Source of the DNA: Alphaproteobacteria bacterium
GTDB taxonomy: Bacteria; Myxococcota_A; UBA796; UBA2385
Direction of reading: 5' to 3'
Length of the DNA stretch: 64,000 nucleotides
NCBI GenBank assembly: GCA_020632755.1
Contig: JACKEY010000005.1
Location: forward strand, 124,001 to 188,000
Notes under the pieces: generated by a model
What the model saw: only the letters and a program-made list of their open reading frames with translations
What the model was told of the DNA's origin: nothing
Database searches by the model: none
Position numbers and translations under genes: made by a program
In this document: piece after piece, positions 42,557 through 51,476 of the stretch
How positions within the stretch are numbered: position 1 is the stretch's first letter
Layout of the letters: every line of letters starts with the position of its first letter

Positions 42557-42873
42557 TGGAGCTCGCCCGCGTCACCGGTCGCGTCGTCGCGACCGTGAAG
42601 TACCCGACCCTCGAGGGCGTCCGGCTGCTGGTCATCCAGCCCCAGGACGCCGACGGCACGCCCCAGGGCCCCCCGATGATCGCCGCCGACGCGCTGCAGT
42701 CGGGTCCCGGCGATCTGGTGGCCTGGGTCACCGGGCGGGAAGCCGCCCTGGCCCTGCCGAACACCTTTGCGCCGGTCGACTGCACCATCGTGCAGATCGT
42801 CGACCACGCCTGGCGCGACGCCGAGCTGCTCGACGCCCCGTGGCCGCCGGGCGGGACCGGAGGTGCCCCATGA
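42556..42873 (+). CDS. BMC-P pentameric vertex protein (EutN/CcmL family), copy 2
   Basis: A 105-residue EutN/CcmL protein: MELARVTGRVVATVKYPTLEGVRLLVIQPQD, then ADALQSGPGDLVAWVTGREAALAL and APVDCTIVQIVDHAW. It overlaps the upstream BMC-T gene by one base and the downstream BMC-P gene by four. It differs clearly from copy 1, so the three paralogues probably diverged long ago and may form mixed or alternative vertices. Confidence 0.93.
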   Translation: MELARVTGRVVATVKYPTLEGVRLLVIQPQDADGTPQGPPMIAADALQSGPGDLVAWVTGREAALALPNTFAPVDCTIVQIVDHAWRDAELLDAPWPPGGTGGAP

Positions 42874-43142
42874 TCCTCTGCCGCGTCCTGGGCAACGCCG
42901 TCAGCACCGTGCAGCACCCCTGCTACGAAGGCCGCGCCGTCATGGTCGTGCAGCCCGTGCAGCCCGACGGCCGCACGCCGCTGGGCGACGAGTTCCTGGC
43001 CGTCGACAGCGTGCAGGCCGGGCCGGGCGACCTGGTGCTGGCCGCCCGCGAAGGCAACACCGCCCGCCAGATCCTGGGGACCGACGACGACCCCTTCCAC
43101 GCGGTGATCCTGGGCATCGTCGATCAGGTGGACGCGGGCTGA
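42870..43142 (+). CDS. BMC-P pentameric vertex protein (EutN/CcmL family), copy 3
   Basis: A 90-residue, minimal EutN/CcmL protein: MILCRVLGNAVSTVQHPCYEGRAVMVVQPVQPDG, DSVQAGPGDLVLAAREGNTARQILG and HAVILGIVDQVDAG. It ends the operon; ATG 42870 overlaps the previous stop. Its own end overlaps the opposing membrane-protein gene by 19 bp. No further shell gene is found downstream in the window. Confidence 0.93.
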   Translation: MILCRVLGNAVSTVQHPCYEGRAVMVVQPVQPDGRTPLGDEFLAVDSVQAGPGDLVLAAREGNTARQILGTDDDPFHAVILGIVDQVDAG

Positions 43143-45088
43143 GCCGATCGCGGTGCGCGCCGCCGCTCCCACAGCAGCAGCGCGCCGAGGACCAGCAGCC
43201 CGAGCCCGCTCATCGGCCACCAGCGGCGGCCTTCGTCGATCCAGCGCAGCTCCAGGCGCCCGCCGTGGGGCAGCTCGGCGAGCACCAGGCCCGTGTCCGG
43301 GTCCGCCTGCAGCACCACGGGCTGCTCGTCCAGGGTCGCCTGCCACCAGGGGTGGAAGCTGCGCAGCACCTGGACGCGCAGCGGCCCCGCTGCCTCGAGG
43401 TCGACGGCCACGCGTGCCGGCTGGTCGTCCAGCAGCGAGGCCCCGGTCAGCGCGCCTGCCACCCGCATCGGGCCGGGGTCGACGAAGTCGCGCAGGACGT
43501 AGGCCCGCACCGGGCCCCGGGCGGGACCGACCGCCTGGAAGGCGGGGTGGCGGTCCAGCGCCTCGGTCAGCGGGGCGTCCACCGAGACCACACCGCCGAC
43601 CGCGAAGCGCGGCAGCCCCTGGGCCAGCCAGGCGGCCGGGTCCGGTAGCTGCGCGCGGACGGCGCCCAGGAGCAGGCCGCCACCGGAGCCCGTGTGGGCG
43701 ACGGTGGGGGTGGGGCTGATGCCGTACCAGCTGCCCAGCAGGTCGAAGCCGTGGCCGGCGGCCTGCGGGCCGCCCAGGTGCAGCGTCTGCAGCGGGGGAG
43801 GGGCGAGGGGATTGGAGTAGCCGTCGACCTGCAGCACCCGGACCGGACGCTCGGCGGGCGGCAACGAGGCCAGGTCGAGCCAGGCGGCGTCGACGGCGTC
43901 CAGCGCGGCGTCGCGACCTTCGTCCAGCCGGTGCGGCAGCTGCGGGAGCACGAAGGCGGCGCCGCCCACCGCCAGCACCGGCGCCGCCCACCGCAGGCGC
44001 GCTCCCGCGACCGTGGACAGGCCACCGGCCGCGACCACCGCGAGCGCGGCCCGGAAGTGGCTCAGGTGCCGCCACGGGTTGGGCCCCATCAGGTCGACGC
44101 CCGTGATCTGGCAGGCGCTGGCCAGCAGCGCGAGCCCGCCCCCCGCCAGCGCCAGGCCGGCCAGCAGGCGTCCGTCGGGCAGCTCCCTGCGGCGCACGAC
44201 GGCGAGGCAGACACCCAGCCAGGCGAGCGCTGCCCACAGCGCCCCTCCCGCGCCGCCGATCGGCAGCATCCGCCCTGCTGCCTGCCAGGCGGCGCGCTTC
44301 ACGGGCATCGCGACCATCAGCAGCATGTCGGAGACGCCGGCCGCCCAGGGCTCCTGGAAGGTCCGCAGTGCCGGGTCGAGGAGGGGCACCCAGAACGCCG
44401 CCGTGATCGCCAGCGCTCCGGCGATGCCCGCCGCCAGGCGGGCTGCGGCTCCGGGACGGCGCCGGAGCAGGTGCACGGCGACGGCGACGCCGGCGCACAG
44501 GAAGGCCACCAGGCCCGAGAAGGTGTGCAGCAACAGCACGGCCGCCAGCCACGCGGCGACGCGTGCCGGGCGGGGCCGGAGCAGGGCGCCCAGCGCCCCC
44601 GCGTACAGCAGGCCGTTCGCCAGTCGATAGGGCCACATGCCGCCCAGCGCGCCGCCGGTCTCGAGCAGGTCGGGCGGCGCGATCGCGGCCAGGGCACCGG
44701 CGAACAGCGCCGCGCCGGCCGACAGGCCGACGCCGCGGGCCAGGCGCTGCACCCCCATCGCCAGCGCGCCGTTGCTGAGCACGGCGGCCACCAGGTAGGC
44801 GGGGACCAGCGGGACGCCGGCCATGACCAGGGCAGCCAGCGGGGTCCACGCCAGCGGCGCGTTGAGCTGCCCCACCGCCATGCCCAGGTTGGCGCCGTCG
44901 GCCCAGCCGACCCACGAGTGCTGGTGGGGCAGCACCTGGCCGGCCAGCGCCGCCACCTCGACCAGGTGCGGTCCGTTGTCGACGTAGTGCTCGACGCCCG
45001 GCAGCAGCCCCGGCGCGGCGGCCACGACCCCGACCAGCGCGGCCAGCAGCGCCTCTCTGGCGGAAGGGGAGGGCAGCCGATCCTCCAG
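43124..45088 (-). CDS. polytopic membrane protein, start uncertain
   Basis: A protein of about 650 residues with roughly ten to twelve membrane helices in its first 400 residues (for example LAAVLLLHTFSGLVAFLCAGVAVAV), then a soluble domain and a last helix (SGLGLLVLGALLLWE). It resembles large GT-C/YfhO-type membrane proteins; early residues GVEHYVDNGPHLVEVA and the later SFHPWWQATLDEQPV fit such proteins. No ATG, GTG or TTG lies in frame between the upstream gene end and the first helix; the nearest GTG (45025) would cut into helix 1, so 45088 (a CTG) is only an estimate. Gene end overlaps the microcompartment operon convergently. Confidence 0.7.
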   Translation of the reverse strand: MEDRLPSPSAREALLAALVGVVAAAPGLLPGVEHYVDNGPHLVEVAALAGQVLPHQHSWVGWADGANLGMAVGQLNAPLAWTPLAALVMAGVPLVPAYLVAAVLSNGALAMGVQRLARGVGLSAGAALFAGALAAIAPPDLLETGGALGGMWPYRLANGLLYAGALGALLRPRPARVAAWLAAVLLLHTFSGLVAFLCAGVAVAVHLLRRRPGAAARLAAGIAGALAITAAFWVPLLDPALRTFQEPWAAGVSDMLLMVAMPVKRAAWQAAGRMLPIGGAGGALWAALAWLGVCLAVVRRRELPDGRLLAGLALAGGGLALLASACQITGVDLMGPNPWRHLSHFRAALAVVAAGGLSTVAGARLRWAAPVLAVGGAAFVLPQLPHRLDEGRDAALDAVDAAWLDLASLPPAERPVRVLQVDGYSNPLAPPPLQTLHLGGPQAAGHGFDLLGSWYGISPTPTVAHTGSGGGLLLGAVRAQLPDPAAWLAQGLPRFAVGGVVSVDAPLTEALDRHPAFQAVGPARGPVRAYVLRDFVDPGPMRVAGALTGASLLDDQPARVAVDLEAAGPLRVQVLRSFHPWWQATLDEQPVVLQADPDTGLVLAELPHGGRLELRWIDEGRRWWPMSGLGLLVLGALLLWERRRAPRSAQPAST

Positions 45089-45162
45089 CGGGGCGACGGC
45101 GGGTGAGGGAACGCTACCACGCCCTCGGGCAGCCCCGACGGGGGCCTGGGGCTCCGGCGGGG

Positions 45163-46818
45163 CTACTCCATGTAGCCGAGGGCACGCAGCTGGGCCTCGA
45201 CCCCCTCGCGCTGTCCCGGCGCGAGCACCGAGGCTTCCGGGGTCAGCGGCTGGAGCCCCGCGGCCCAGTCGTCCAGCGCCTGCCGCAGGGGGGCGGCCGT
45301 CGCTTCGTCGAAGGCCACCGGCGTCTCGGGTCCGTCGACGGCGAGCAGCTCGCGGCGCGGGGGGGCGAAGGTCTGGCCCTCCAGGCGGTCGATCTCCACC
45401 AGCTTGTGGGTGGCCCCCTCGATCGCCCGGGCGCGCTGGTCGCGGTACTGTTCCTCGACCAGCTCGGACACCAGGACATCGCGTGGCGCGGCGCCGAGGT
45501 CGAGGGCCCGGCCCTGGAAGCCCGCCGCCTCGGCCACATCGGGGCCCAGCCCGACCAGCGCCGCGATGGTGGGCGGCACGTCGATGTTCCCGACCAGGGC
45601 GTCCGATCGTCCGGGCGCCACGCCCGGTCCCGCCAGGATCAGCGGGACGGCGATCTCCTCGCGGTACAGCGTGAGCCCGTGGCCCACCGCCGGGTCGCCG
45701 TCGGGACCGTTCCGCTCCCACAGCAGCTCGCCGTGGTCGGAGGTGATGATGATCACGGTGTCGTCGCGCAGGCCTCGGGCCTCGAGACCGTCCAGCAGTC
45801 GCCCGAAGGCATCGTCCCAGGACTCGACCTCCAGCCGGTAGAGCGTGCGGGCCAGCGCGCGATCGTCGTCGGTGAACGGGGACTCCGAGCGGTTCGGGAA
45901 GCCGTGCCGGGGCTCGAGCCGAGCTCGCTGCTCGGCGGTCAGGGCCGCTTCGATCGACGCCTGGGGCGGGTCGTAGGGCACGTGGGGGTCGATGAACCAG
46001 GCCATGGCGTAGAACGGCGCACCGGGGTCGCGACGGTCCAGCCAGCCGAGCACGTCGTCGACGACCTGGGACGCGTCGGTGTCCTTCCAGTCGGCGTCTT
46101 CCTCGAAGCCGGCGAAGCCCTGGTCGAAGCCGTTGGCCACCGACACGTGCGGGTTGGTCGAGCGCGCCCAGGTCTGGTAGCCCCGCTCGGCGAGCACCTC
46201 GGCGATGGACGTGGCTTCGGCAGGCAGCGCGCGGTCGTAGCGGAAGTAGCCCGACTCCGACGCGTACCGGGAGAAGACGATGGCGGGGCTGCCGTTGATC
46301 GTGCAGCTTCCCTGCGAGCGGGCGCGTGTCCACACCTGGCCGCCGGCGGCGAGGGCCGCCACATGGGGGGTGTGGGCCAGGGCGCCGGTCCCGGTGTCGA
46401 CGTGGTCGGCCCGCAGGGTGTCGACGACGACCAGCAGGACGTTGGGCGCCTCCGCGCCACCCGGCGGGGCGCTCCAGAGCCGGACGCTGGCCAGCGGCAG
46501 CAGGGCGGCCACCGCGGCGGCGGTGCCGACCGCCGCGGCTCCGGCGATCAAGGGGTGACGCAGCATGCGGCGCACGAAGGGCAGGCGCGCGGCCAGCGCG
46601 ACCAGGAGCAGGGTGCACGCAGCGGCCAGCAGGAGCTCCGGCAGCGCGGGCACCATCGCCATCGCCAGGGCGCGGGCGCTGGTCCGGGGGAGCGCGGCCG
46701 ACCATCCGGCCACGGCGCCGGCCAGGGCGGGGACCCGCTGCGCGACGAGCAGCGCCACCAACAGGGCGGCGGCGCGGCCGAGCGGGACGGGGAGGGGCGT
46801 CGGCGGGCGTTCGGACAC
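45163..46818 (-). CDS. membrane-bound alkaline-phosphatase-superfamily (sulfatase-like) protein
   Basis: A 551-residue protein with about three N-terminal membrane helices and a sulfatase-fold domain from residue 130. The metal site begins NVLLVVVDTLRADHVD; TSDHGELLWERNG provides the second metal motif. The position of the formylglycine Cys (C-x-P-S-R) holds SCTINGSPA instead, so classical sulfatase maturation is not expected; a Thr nucleophile, as in lipid-A or glycan phospho-transferases, is possible. It ends ALGYME as many sulfatase-like proteins do. GTG 46818 starts 8 nt after the end of a second such gene, so the two are an operon and probable old duplicates. Confidence 0.85.
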   Translation of the reverse strand: MSERPPTPLPVPLGRAAALLVALLVAQRVPALAGAVAGWSAALPRTSARALAMAMVPALPELLLAAACTLLLVALAARLPFVRRMLRHPLIAGAAAVGTAAAVAALLPLASVRLWSAPPGGAEAPNVLLVVVDTLRADHVDTGTGALAHTPHVAALAAGGQVWTRARSQGSCTINGSPAIVFSRYASESGYFRYDRALPAEATSIAEVLAERGYQTWARSTNPHVSVANGFDQGFAGFEEDADWKDTDASQVVDDVLGWLDRRDPGAPFYAMAWFIDPHVPYDPPQASIEAALTAEQRARLEPRHGFPNRSESPFTDDDRALARTLYRLEVESWDDAFGRLLDGLEARGLRDDTVIIITSDHGELLWERNGPDGDPAVGHGLTLYREEIAVPLILAGPGVAPGRSDALVGNIDVPPTIAALVGLGPDVAEAAGFQGRALDLGAAPRDVLVSELVEEQYRDQRARAIEGATHKLVEIDRLEGQTFAPPRRELLAVDGPETPVAFDEATAAPLRQALDDWAAGLQPLTPEASVLAPGQREGVEAQLRALGYME

Positions 46819-46826
46819 CGTCCCCG

Positions 46827-48467
46827 CTACTCCACGTAGCCGAGGGCCCGCAGGGCCTCGAGGCTGGCCGCGTCCTGGGCGACGTCGTCGTACACGAACG
46901 GCTCGAACCGCGGGATGCGGCTCGCGGCCAGCGCCTGGAGCGCGGCGAGCCGATCCGGGGCGTCGACGGGGTGCGACCAGGCCTGGTCGTCGAACAGCCG
47001 GGGTTCCATCGCCGGACCGGCGTTCCGCCGCCACAGGGTCCACTGCTCGATGGCCAGCACCTCGTCGGATGCGTCCGGCACCCACGAGGTCGCGATCCGC
47101 ACCCGGTCCGCGGCGCCTTCGCCCAACAGGCTGCGCGCGTCCATCTCCGGCCGCTCCACGCCGGCCAGCTGCAGGATGGTGGGCGCCACGTCGTGGCTCT
47201 GGACCGGGTCGTCGCGGAGAAGCGCCGGGATGCCGTCGCCGTGCACGACCAGCGGCACGTGGGTGAGCTCGCGGTGGGGGGTGCCGCCGTGCAGCATGCG
47301 GCCGTGCTCGCCGATGAGCTCGCCGTGGTCCGCCGTCACCAGGATCACCTGGCCGTGGGGATGGTCGAGCGCCCACCACTCGTCGAGGACCCGGGCCAGC
47401 TCGCCGTCCAGCGTGCGCAGGCTGCAGTCGTAGAGCCGGCCGTACAGGTCGACGGCCTCGGGCTCGGTGGCCAGCGCGTCGCGTTCCTTCTCGGCGTAGG
47501 GATCCAGCCCGGGTTCCTTCTGCGCCAGCACGGCCAGGCGGTAGAGCAAGGCCCGGTCGGTGAGGGCGTCGCGCGTGCCCAGCGGCACGGAGGCCTGCCG
47601 GGTGCTCGCGAGGGCGAGGAAGGCGTCGGTCGGGCGGTGCTCGTCGTCGATGAAGCCCCCGGCGCGGAGCGTGGCGCGGGTCGCGTCGGGGTCGTCGGAG
47701 AGCCCGTCGAGCAGGGCGTCGTTGATCCGGAGGGTGGTCTGGGCCAGCACGGTCTTCGCCCAGGCCGGGCGGGTCTCGGGCAGCGACGAGTCGAACCATG
47801 CCCGCTGGTGGGGCTCCAGGAAGGGCGCGCAGTCGGACGTGAACCGCTGGGGCGCGTGGGCTTCCATCAGGTTGAGCAGCAGGAAGGTGGGCCGCTCGAG
47901 GGCGACCAGCTGCCGGCTGACCCGGGTCCAGCTGGCGAGGGCTTCGCCGTCACCGTGGATCGCGCCGTCGTCGCGGTAGGGGTGGACCTCGGAGATGTCC
48001 CAGGGCAGGTCGAGCTGACCGGGGTTCGGGTTCGCCGAGACGAGCCCGGTCGCGTAGCCGGCCTGCTCGGACAGCAGGGTGACCAGGTCGGGCACATCGC
48101 TCGAGATCTGCAGGTAGCGGCCCTGATCGCCGTTGGCCCGGTGGGTGTAGATCTGCGCCCCGGTGAGCAGGCTGGCGTGGGTCGGGTAGGTCCACGAACC
48201 CGTCGACATCGCCTCGGTGAACAGCATGCCCTCGTCCGAGATGCGCCGCAGCGTCGGCATCCACGGGGCGCCGGTCGGGTCGTCGGCCATCGCGTGATCC
48301 TGGCGGACGGTGTCCAGCACCACCAGCAGGATGTCGGGCGCCGGGGCGGTCTGCCGGTCCTCGACCACCTGGGGAGCGGGCGGCGGCGGAGGCGCGGGAT
48401 CGCTGGCCGGGGCGGGATCCCCGCCGTTGGAGCAGGCGAGGAGGAGGGTTGCAGAGAGGGTCGGCAT
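46827..48467 (-). CDS. sulfatase-like lipoprotein
   Basis: A 546-residue alkaline-phosphatase-superfamily enzyme. The N-terminus MPTLSATLLLACSNGG is a lipoprotein signal with Cys in LLAC, followed by a Pro/Ala linker. The catalytic region is DILLVVLDTVRQDHA and GSWTYPTHASLLTGAQIYTH, where Thr replaces the Cys/Ser of true sulfatases and His replaces the Arg; VTADHGELIGEHG and HGGTPHRELTHVPLVVHG complete the metal site. It ends EALRALGYVE. Substrate could be a sulfated or phosphorylated surface glycan or lipid. It is upstream of its paralogue by 8 nt and divergent from a glycosyltransferase operon. Confidence 0.87.
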   Translation of the reverse strand: MPTLSATLLLACSNGGDPAPASDPAPPPPPAPQVVEDRQTAPAPDILLVVLDTVRQDHAMADDPTGAPWMPTLRRISDEGMLFTEAMSTGSWTYPTHASLLTGAQIYTHRANGDQGRYLQISSDVPDLVTLLSEQAGYATGLVSANPNPGQLDLPWDISEVHPYRDDGAIHGDGEALASWTRVSRQLVALERPTFLLLNLMEAHAPQRFTSDCAPFLEPHQRAWFDSSLPETRPAWAKTVLAQTTLRINDALLDGLSDDPDATRATLRAGGFIDDEHRPTDAFLALASTRQASVPLGTRDALTDRALLYRLAVLAQKEPGLDPYAEKERDALATEPEAVDLYGRLYDCSLRTLDGELARVLDEWWALDHPHGQVILVTADHGELIGEHGRMLHGGTPHRELTHVPLVVHGDGIPALLRDDPVQSHDVAPTILQLAGVERPEMDARSLLGEGAADRVRIATSWVPDASDEVLAIEQWTLWRRNAGPAMEPRLFDDQAWSHPVDAPDRLAALQALAASRIPRFEPFVYDDVAQDAASLEALRALGYVE

Positions 48468-48551
48468 GGCGAGAGGCGGGTGCGTCGGGAGGGAGGTGCG
48501 GGGGCGATCCGGCCCGCGGGGAGAGCGGCGGCCAGGCCGGCATCGTGCGCC

Positions 48552-48581
48552 TTGAGGAGCGCGCGCCCGGGGCGTTAGCCT
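48552..48581 (+). promoter_or_regulatory. candidate promoter of the GT2 / GT-C / DUF354 operon
   Basis: TTGAGG (48552-48557), 18-nt spacer, TAGCCT (48576-48581); TATGCT directly after is an alternative -10. The leader would be about 30 nt with AGGAG near the TTG start. Confidence 0.4.
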
Positions 48582-48618
48582 ATGCTGCCACGCGCCCTCG
48601 GCGCAGGAGCGAAGGCGC

Positions 48619-49569
48619 TTGAAGCTGGTCATCCAGATCCCCTGCCTGAACGAAGCCGACCACCTGGGCGCGACCCTGGCCGACCTCCCCCGCGAGATCG
48701 CGGGGATCGACGAGATCGAGTGGCTCGTCATCGACGACGGCAGCTCCGATGGCACGGCCGCCGCCGCGCGCGCCCTCGGGGTGCACCACATCGTGCGGTT
48801 CCCGGCCAACCGGGGCCTGGCGCGCGCCTTCATGGCCGGCCTGGACGCCTGCCTGCGCGTGGGCGCCGACATCATCGTCAACACCGACGCGGACAACCAG
48901 TACCGCGGCCAGGACATCGCCCTGCTGGTCGCGCCGATCGTCGCCGGCCGCTGCGACATCGTGGTCGGGGACCGGCGCACGGACACCATCGCCCACTTCG
49001 GCTGGACCAAGAAGCGCCTGCAGAAGCTCGGGTCCTGGGTCGTGCGCCAGGCCTCGGTCACCTCCGTCAGCGACGCGACCAGCGGCTTCCGGGCGCTCTC
49101 CCGCGACGCCGCAGAGCGGCTCGTCGTCACGAGCGACTTCTCCTACACCCTCGAGACCCTCATCCAGGCCGGCCACAACCGCCTGTCGGTCGAGAGCGTG
49201 CCCATCGGCACCAACGGTCCGACGCGGCCCAGTCGCCTGTTCCGCAGCATCCCCGAGTACGTCTGGGAGAGCGGCAGCACCATCCTGCGGATCTACGCCC
49301 TGCACCGTCCGCTGCGGGTCTTCCTGGGCATCGGCGCGATCCTGTTCACGGGGGGCTTCGTGCTGGGCCTGCGCTTCCTGGTCATGTACCTGATGGGGCA
49401 CGGCTCGGGCATGGTGCAGAGCCTGATCCTGGCGGCGATCCTGATGCTGATGGGCTTCCAGGCCGGGCTGGTGGGCCTGCTGGCCGACCTGGTCGCGGCC
49501 AATCGGCGCCTGCTCGAGGACACGGTCCGTCGCCTCAAGCGCATCGAAGCGGGCGAGGGGCCCGGGTGA
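48619..49569 (+). CDS. GT2 glycosyltransferase with two C-terminal membrane helices
   Basis: A 316-residue enzyme of the DPM/undecaprenyl-phosphate type: KLVIQIPCLNEADHLGATL, IDDGSSDGTAAAA, VNTDADNQYRGQDI (metal site), VGDRRTDTIAHF and SDATSGFRALSRDAA. Two membrane helices follow (FLGIGAILFTGGFVLGLRFLVMYL; SLILAAILMLMGFQAGLVGLLADLV). The start is TTG at 48619 with AGGAG upstream. It is the first gene of an overlapping three-gene operon (GTGA with the GT-C-like gene, then TGATG with DUF354), likely building and transferring a lipid-linked sugar. Confidence 0.88.
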   Translation: MKLVIQIPCLNEADHLGATLADLPREIAGIDEIEWLVIDDGSSDGTAAAARALGVHHIVRFPANRGLARAFMAGLDACLRVGADIIVNTDADNQYRGQDIALLVAPIVAGRCDIVVGDRRTDTIAHFGWTKKRLQKLGSWVVRQASVTSVSDATSGFRALSRDAAERLVVTSDFSYTLETLIQAGHNRLSVESVPIGTNGPTRPSRLFRSIPEYVWESGSTILRIYALHRPLRVFLGIGAILFTGGFVLGLRFLVMYLMGHGSGMVQSLILAAILMLMGFQAGLVGLLADLVAANRRLLEDTVRRLKRIEAGEGPG

Positions 49570-51476
49570 GCCGCGCGTCGGCGGTCACGCTCGCACTCGT
49601 CGGACTGGTGCAGCTGCTGGGCTTCCTGGTGTTCGCGTCGGGGGGCTACATCAGCATCGACGAGGTCGGCTACGACTGGCAGGGGCACGCCTTCGCCAGC
49701 GGCTCGTGGCTGTCGATCGACAACGGCTACGAGGCGCTCCACAGCGGCCTGCTCGCCCTGACCCACGACGGCACCGTGGTGGTGAAGGGCGATCGGCTGG
49801 TGTCGAAGTACCCGCCGCTGCTCGCCCTGCTCGCTGCGCCCCTCTACGGGGTCCTGGGGCCCCGCGCGCTGGTGGCGGTCAACGGCTTGTCCCTGGTGGC
49901 GCTCGCCGGCGCGGTCCTGGCCGTCGCCCGGCGCTGGCGTCCCGAGCCCTGGCTGGGGCCGCTGGCCTGCCTGCTGCTGTGGGCCGGTTCGCCGCTCGGG
50001 CTGTACGGGTTGGGCACCTGGCCGCATGCCCTGGCCCTGGCCCTGGAGCTGTGGGCGCTGGAGCGGGCCCTGGCTGCCCACGATCGGGGACGCGCCGGCC
50101 CTGCGGCGGTGGCAGGCCTGCTGCTGGGCCTGGCGCTCTGTGCCCGGCTGGACGCGATCTTCCTGCTTCCGGCGATCGCCTGGCCGCTGCTGGGCCCGGT
50201 GCCGCTGCGCTGGCGGTCCCTGGGTGCGCTGGTCGCCGGCCTGGCCGGCCCGACCCTGGCCCTCGGCGCGGTCAACCTGGCCAAGTTCGGCGTGTTCCAG
50301 CCCTTCACCTACGGCCGGGGCTACGGCACGGGCTTCATGCTGCGCTTCGCCGCCATCGCGGCGGGAGGGCTGCTGCTGGCCGGCGTGCGGCTGGCCTGGG
50401 AGAGCGGACGGGTCCGCGACGTGGTCGGGCGCCGCTGGCGGATCGCGCTCGGGCTCTCGGGCGCCGTGGTCCTGCTGGGCCTGCTCGTTCCCGAGGGGCG
50501 CAGCGGGGCGATGCGGCTCTGCCGGGGGCTGTGGATGCTGTTCGTCGACTTCCGCGCCTTGCCGCTCGATGCCGAGGCGGCCGGGCTCCGCCGGCTCGCC
50601 GACGGGTCGGTGAGCTACCTGGGAGGCGTCAAGAAGGCGCTGCTGCAGGGCGCACCGGTGATGGGCTTCGGCCTGGCCGGGCTGCTCCTGCCCGGCGAGC
50701 GCCGGGTCGCGTCGGTGGCGCTCGGCTTCGCCGTGTTGTTCCCGGCGCTGGCCTACTCCTTCGGGTGGTGGCACGGCGGGCAGGCGCTGAGCATGCGCTA
50801 CCTGCTGCCCGTGCTGGTGCCGCTGGCCCTCGGTGCTGCACGGCTGCTGGGGCGTGGCGTCGGCGGGGCGGTCGACGTCGGGGCGCTCGACATCGGGGCG
50901 CCCGTCCTGATCGCGGTGGGCACCGCGGCGGTCGGGACCCGCTGGCTCATGGACGTCGACCAGCCCGCGGGCACCGTGGCGGCGGCGCTCGGGGACGCCG
51001 GAGCGGGGCTGGCCATCGCCTGCCTGGTGCTGGGGGGCCTGATGGTCTGGCGGCCGGCCACCAGTGTCGTGGGACGGCTGGTGGCGGGCACGGCCCTGGG
51101 GTGGGGCCTGACAGTGGCCCTGGTCCACGATCTGCCCCTCGAGAGCCGCGCCCGCGAGGGCACCGTGCTCGTGGCCGCTGCGGTGGCCCCCGCGCTGCGC
51201 GAGGGGGACGTGCTGTTCTACCTGCAGGCCGAGTCCTTCGCGCAGCTGGCGTCCGTGCGCGGCGTGGTGCTCGCGAGCGCCGACGGCAGCGTCGCCGATC
51301 GTGCCGCCCTGGTCGCGTCGGCCATGGCGCAGCGACGGGCCGTGTATGCGGCGGTGCCGAGCCAGTGGGCGAGCGACGCCATGGCGCGGCTCCAGGTCGA
51401 TGGCTACCAGTGGCAGCCGGCCTCCCAGCACGGCGGCGTCCTGCTGGTGCGGCTGCTTCCCGAAGGGTCCCCCTGA
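49566..51476 (+). CDS. GT-C-type membrane glycosyltransferase-like protein
   Basis: A 636-residue membrane protein with about eleven helices. The first periplasmic loop has GGYISIDEVGYDWQGHAFASGSW, where Asp-Glu fits the catalytic acid position of ArnT/PMT-like GT-C enzymes; KYPPLLALLAAPLYGVLGPRAL is also typical of this group. A soluble C-terminal domain of about 120 residues follows. It would move a sugar from a polyprenyl carrier to a surface acceptor. GTG 49566 overlaps the stop of the GT2 gene, which may supply the lipid-linked sugar. Confidence 0.82.
   Translation: MSRASAVTLALVGLVQLLGFLVFASGGYISIDEVGYDWQGHAFASGSWLSIDNGYEALHSGLLALTHDGTVVVKGDRLVSKYPPLLALLAAPLYGVLGPRALVAVNGLSLVALAGAVLAVARRWRPEPWLGPLACLLLWAGSPLGLYGLGTWPHALALALELWALERALAAHDRGRAGPAAVAGLLLGLALCARLDAIFLLPAIAWPLLGPVPLRWRSLGALVAGLAGPTLALGAVNLAKFGVFQPFTYGRGYGTGFMLRFAAIAAGGLLLAGVRLAWESGRVRDVVGRRWRIALGLSGAVVLLGLLVPEGRSGAMRLCRGLWMLFVDFRALPLDAEAAGLRRLADGSVSYLGGVKKALLQGAPVMGFGLAGLLLPGERRVASVALGFAVLFPALAYSFGWWHGGQALSMRYLLPVLVPLALGAARLLGRGVGGAVDVGALDIGAPVLIAVGTAAVGTRWLMDVDQPAGTVAAALGDAGAGLAIACLVLGGLMVWRPATSVVGRLVAGTALGWGLTVALVHDLPLESRAREGTVLVAAAVAPALREGDVLFYLQAESFAQLASVRGVVLASADGSVADRAALVASAMAQRRAVYAAVPSQWASDAMARLQVDGYQWQPASQHGGVLLVRLLPEGSP

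Noticed and set aside
43124..46705. A single open frame of about 1190 codons on the minus strand
   Set aside because: Only its last 650 codons read as a membrane protein; the rest is Arg/Pro/Gly-rich and lies over the well-supported sulfatase-like gene. It is a by-product of high GC.
48581..48586. TATGCT as the -10 of the GT2 operon
   Set aside because: No -35-like hexamer lies 16-18 nt upstream; TAGCCT with TTGAGG is the better pair.
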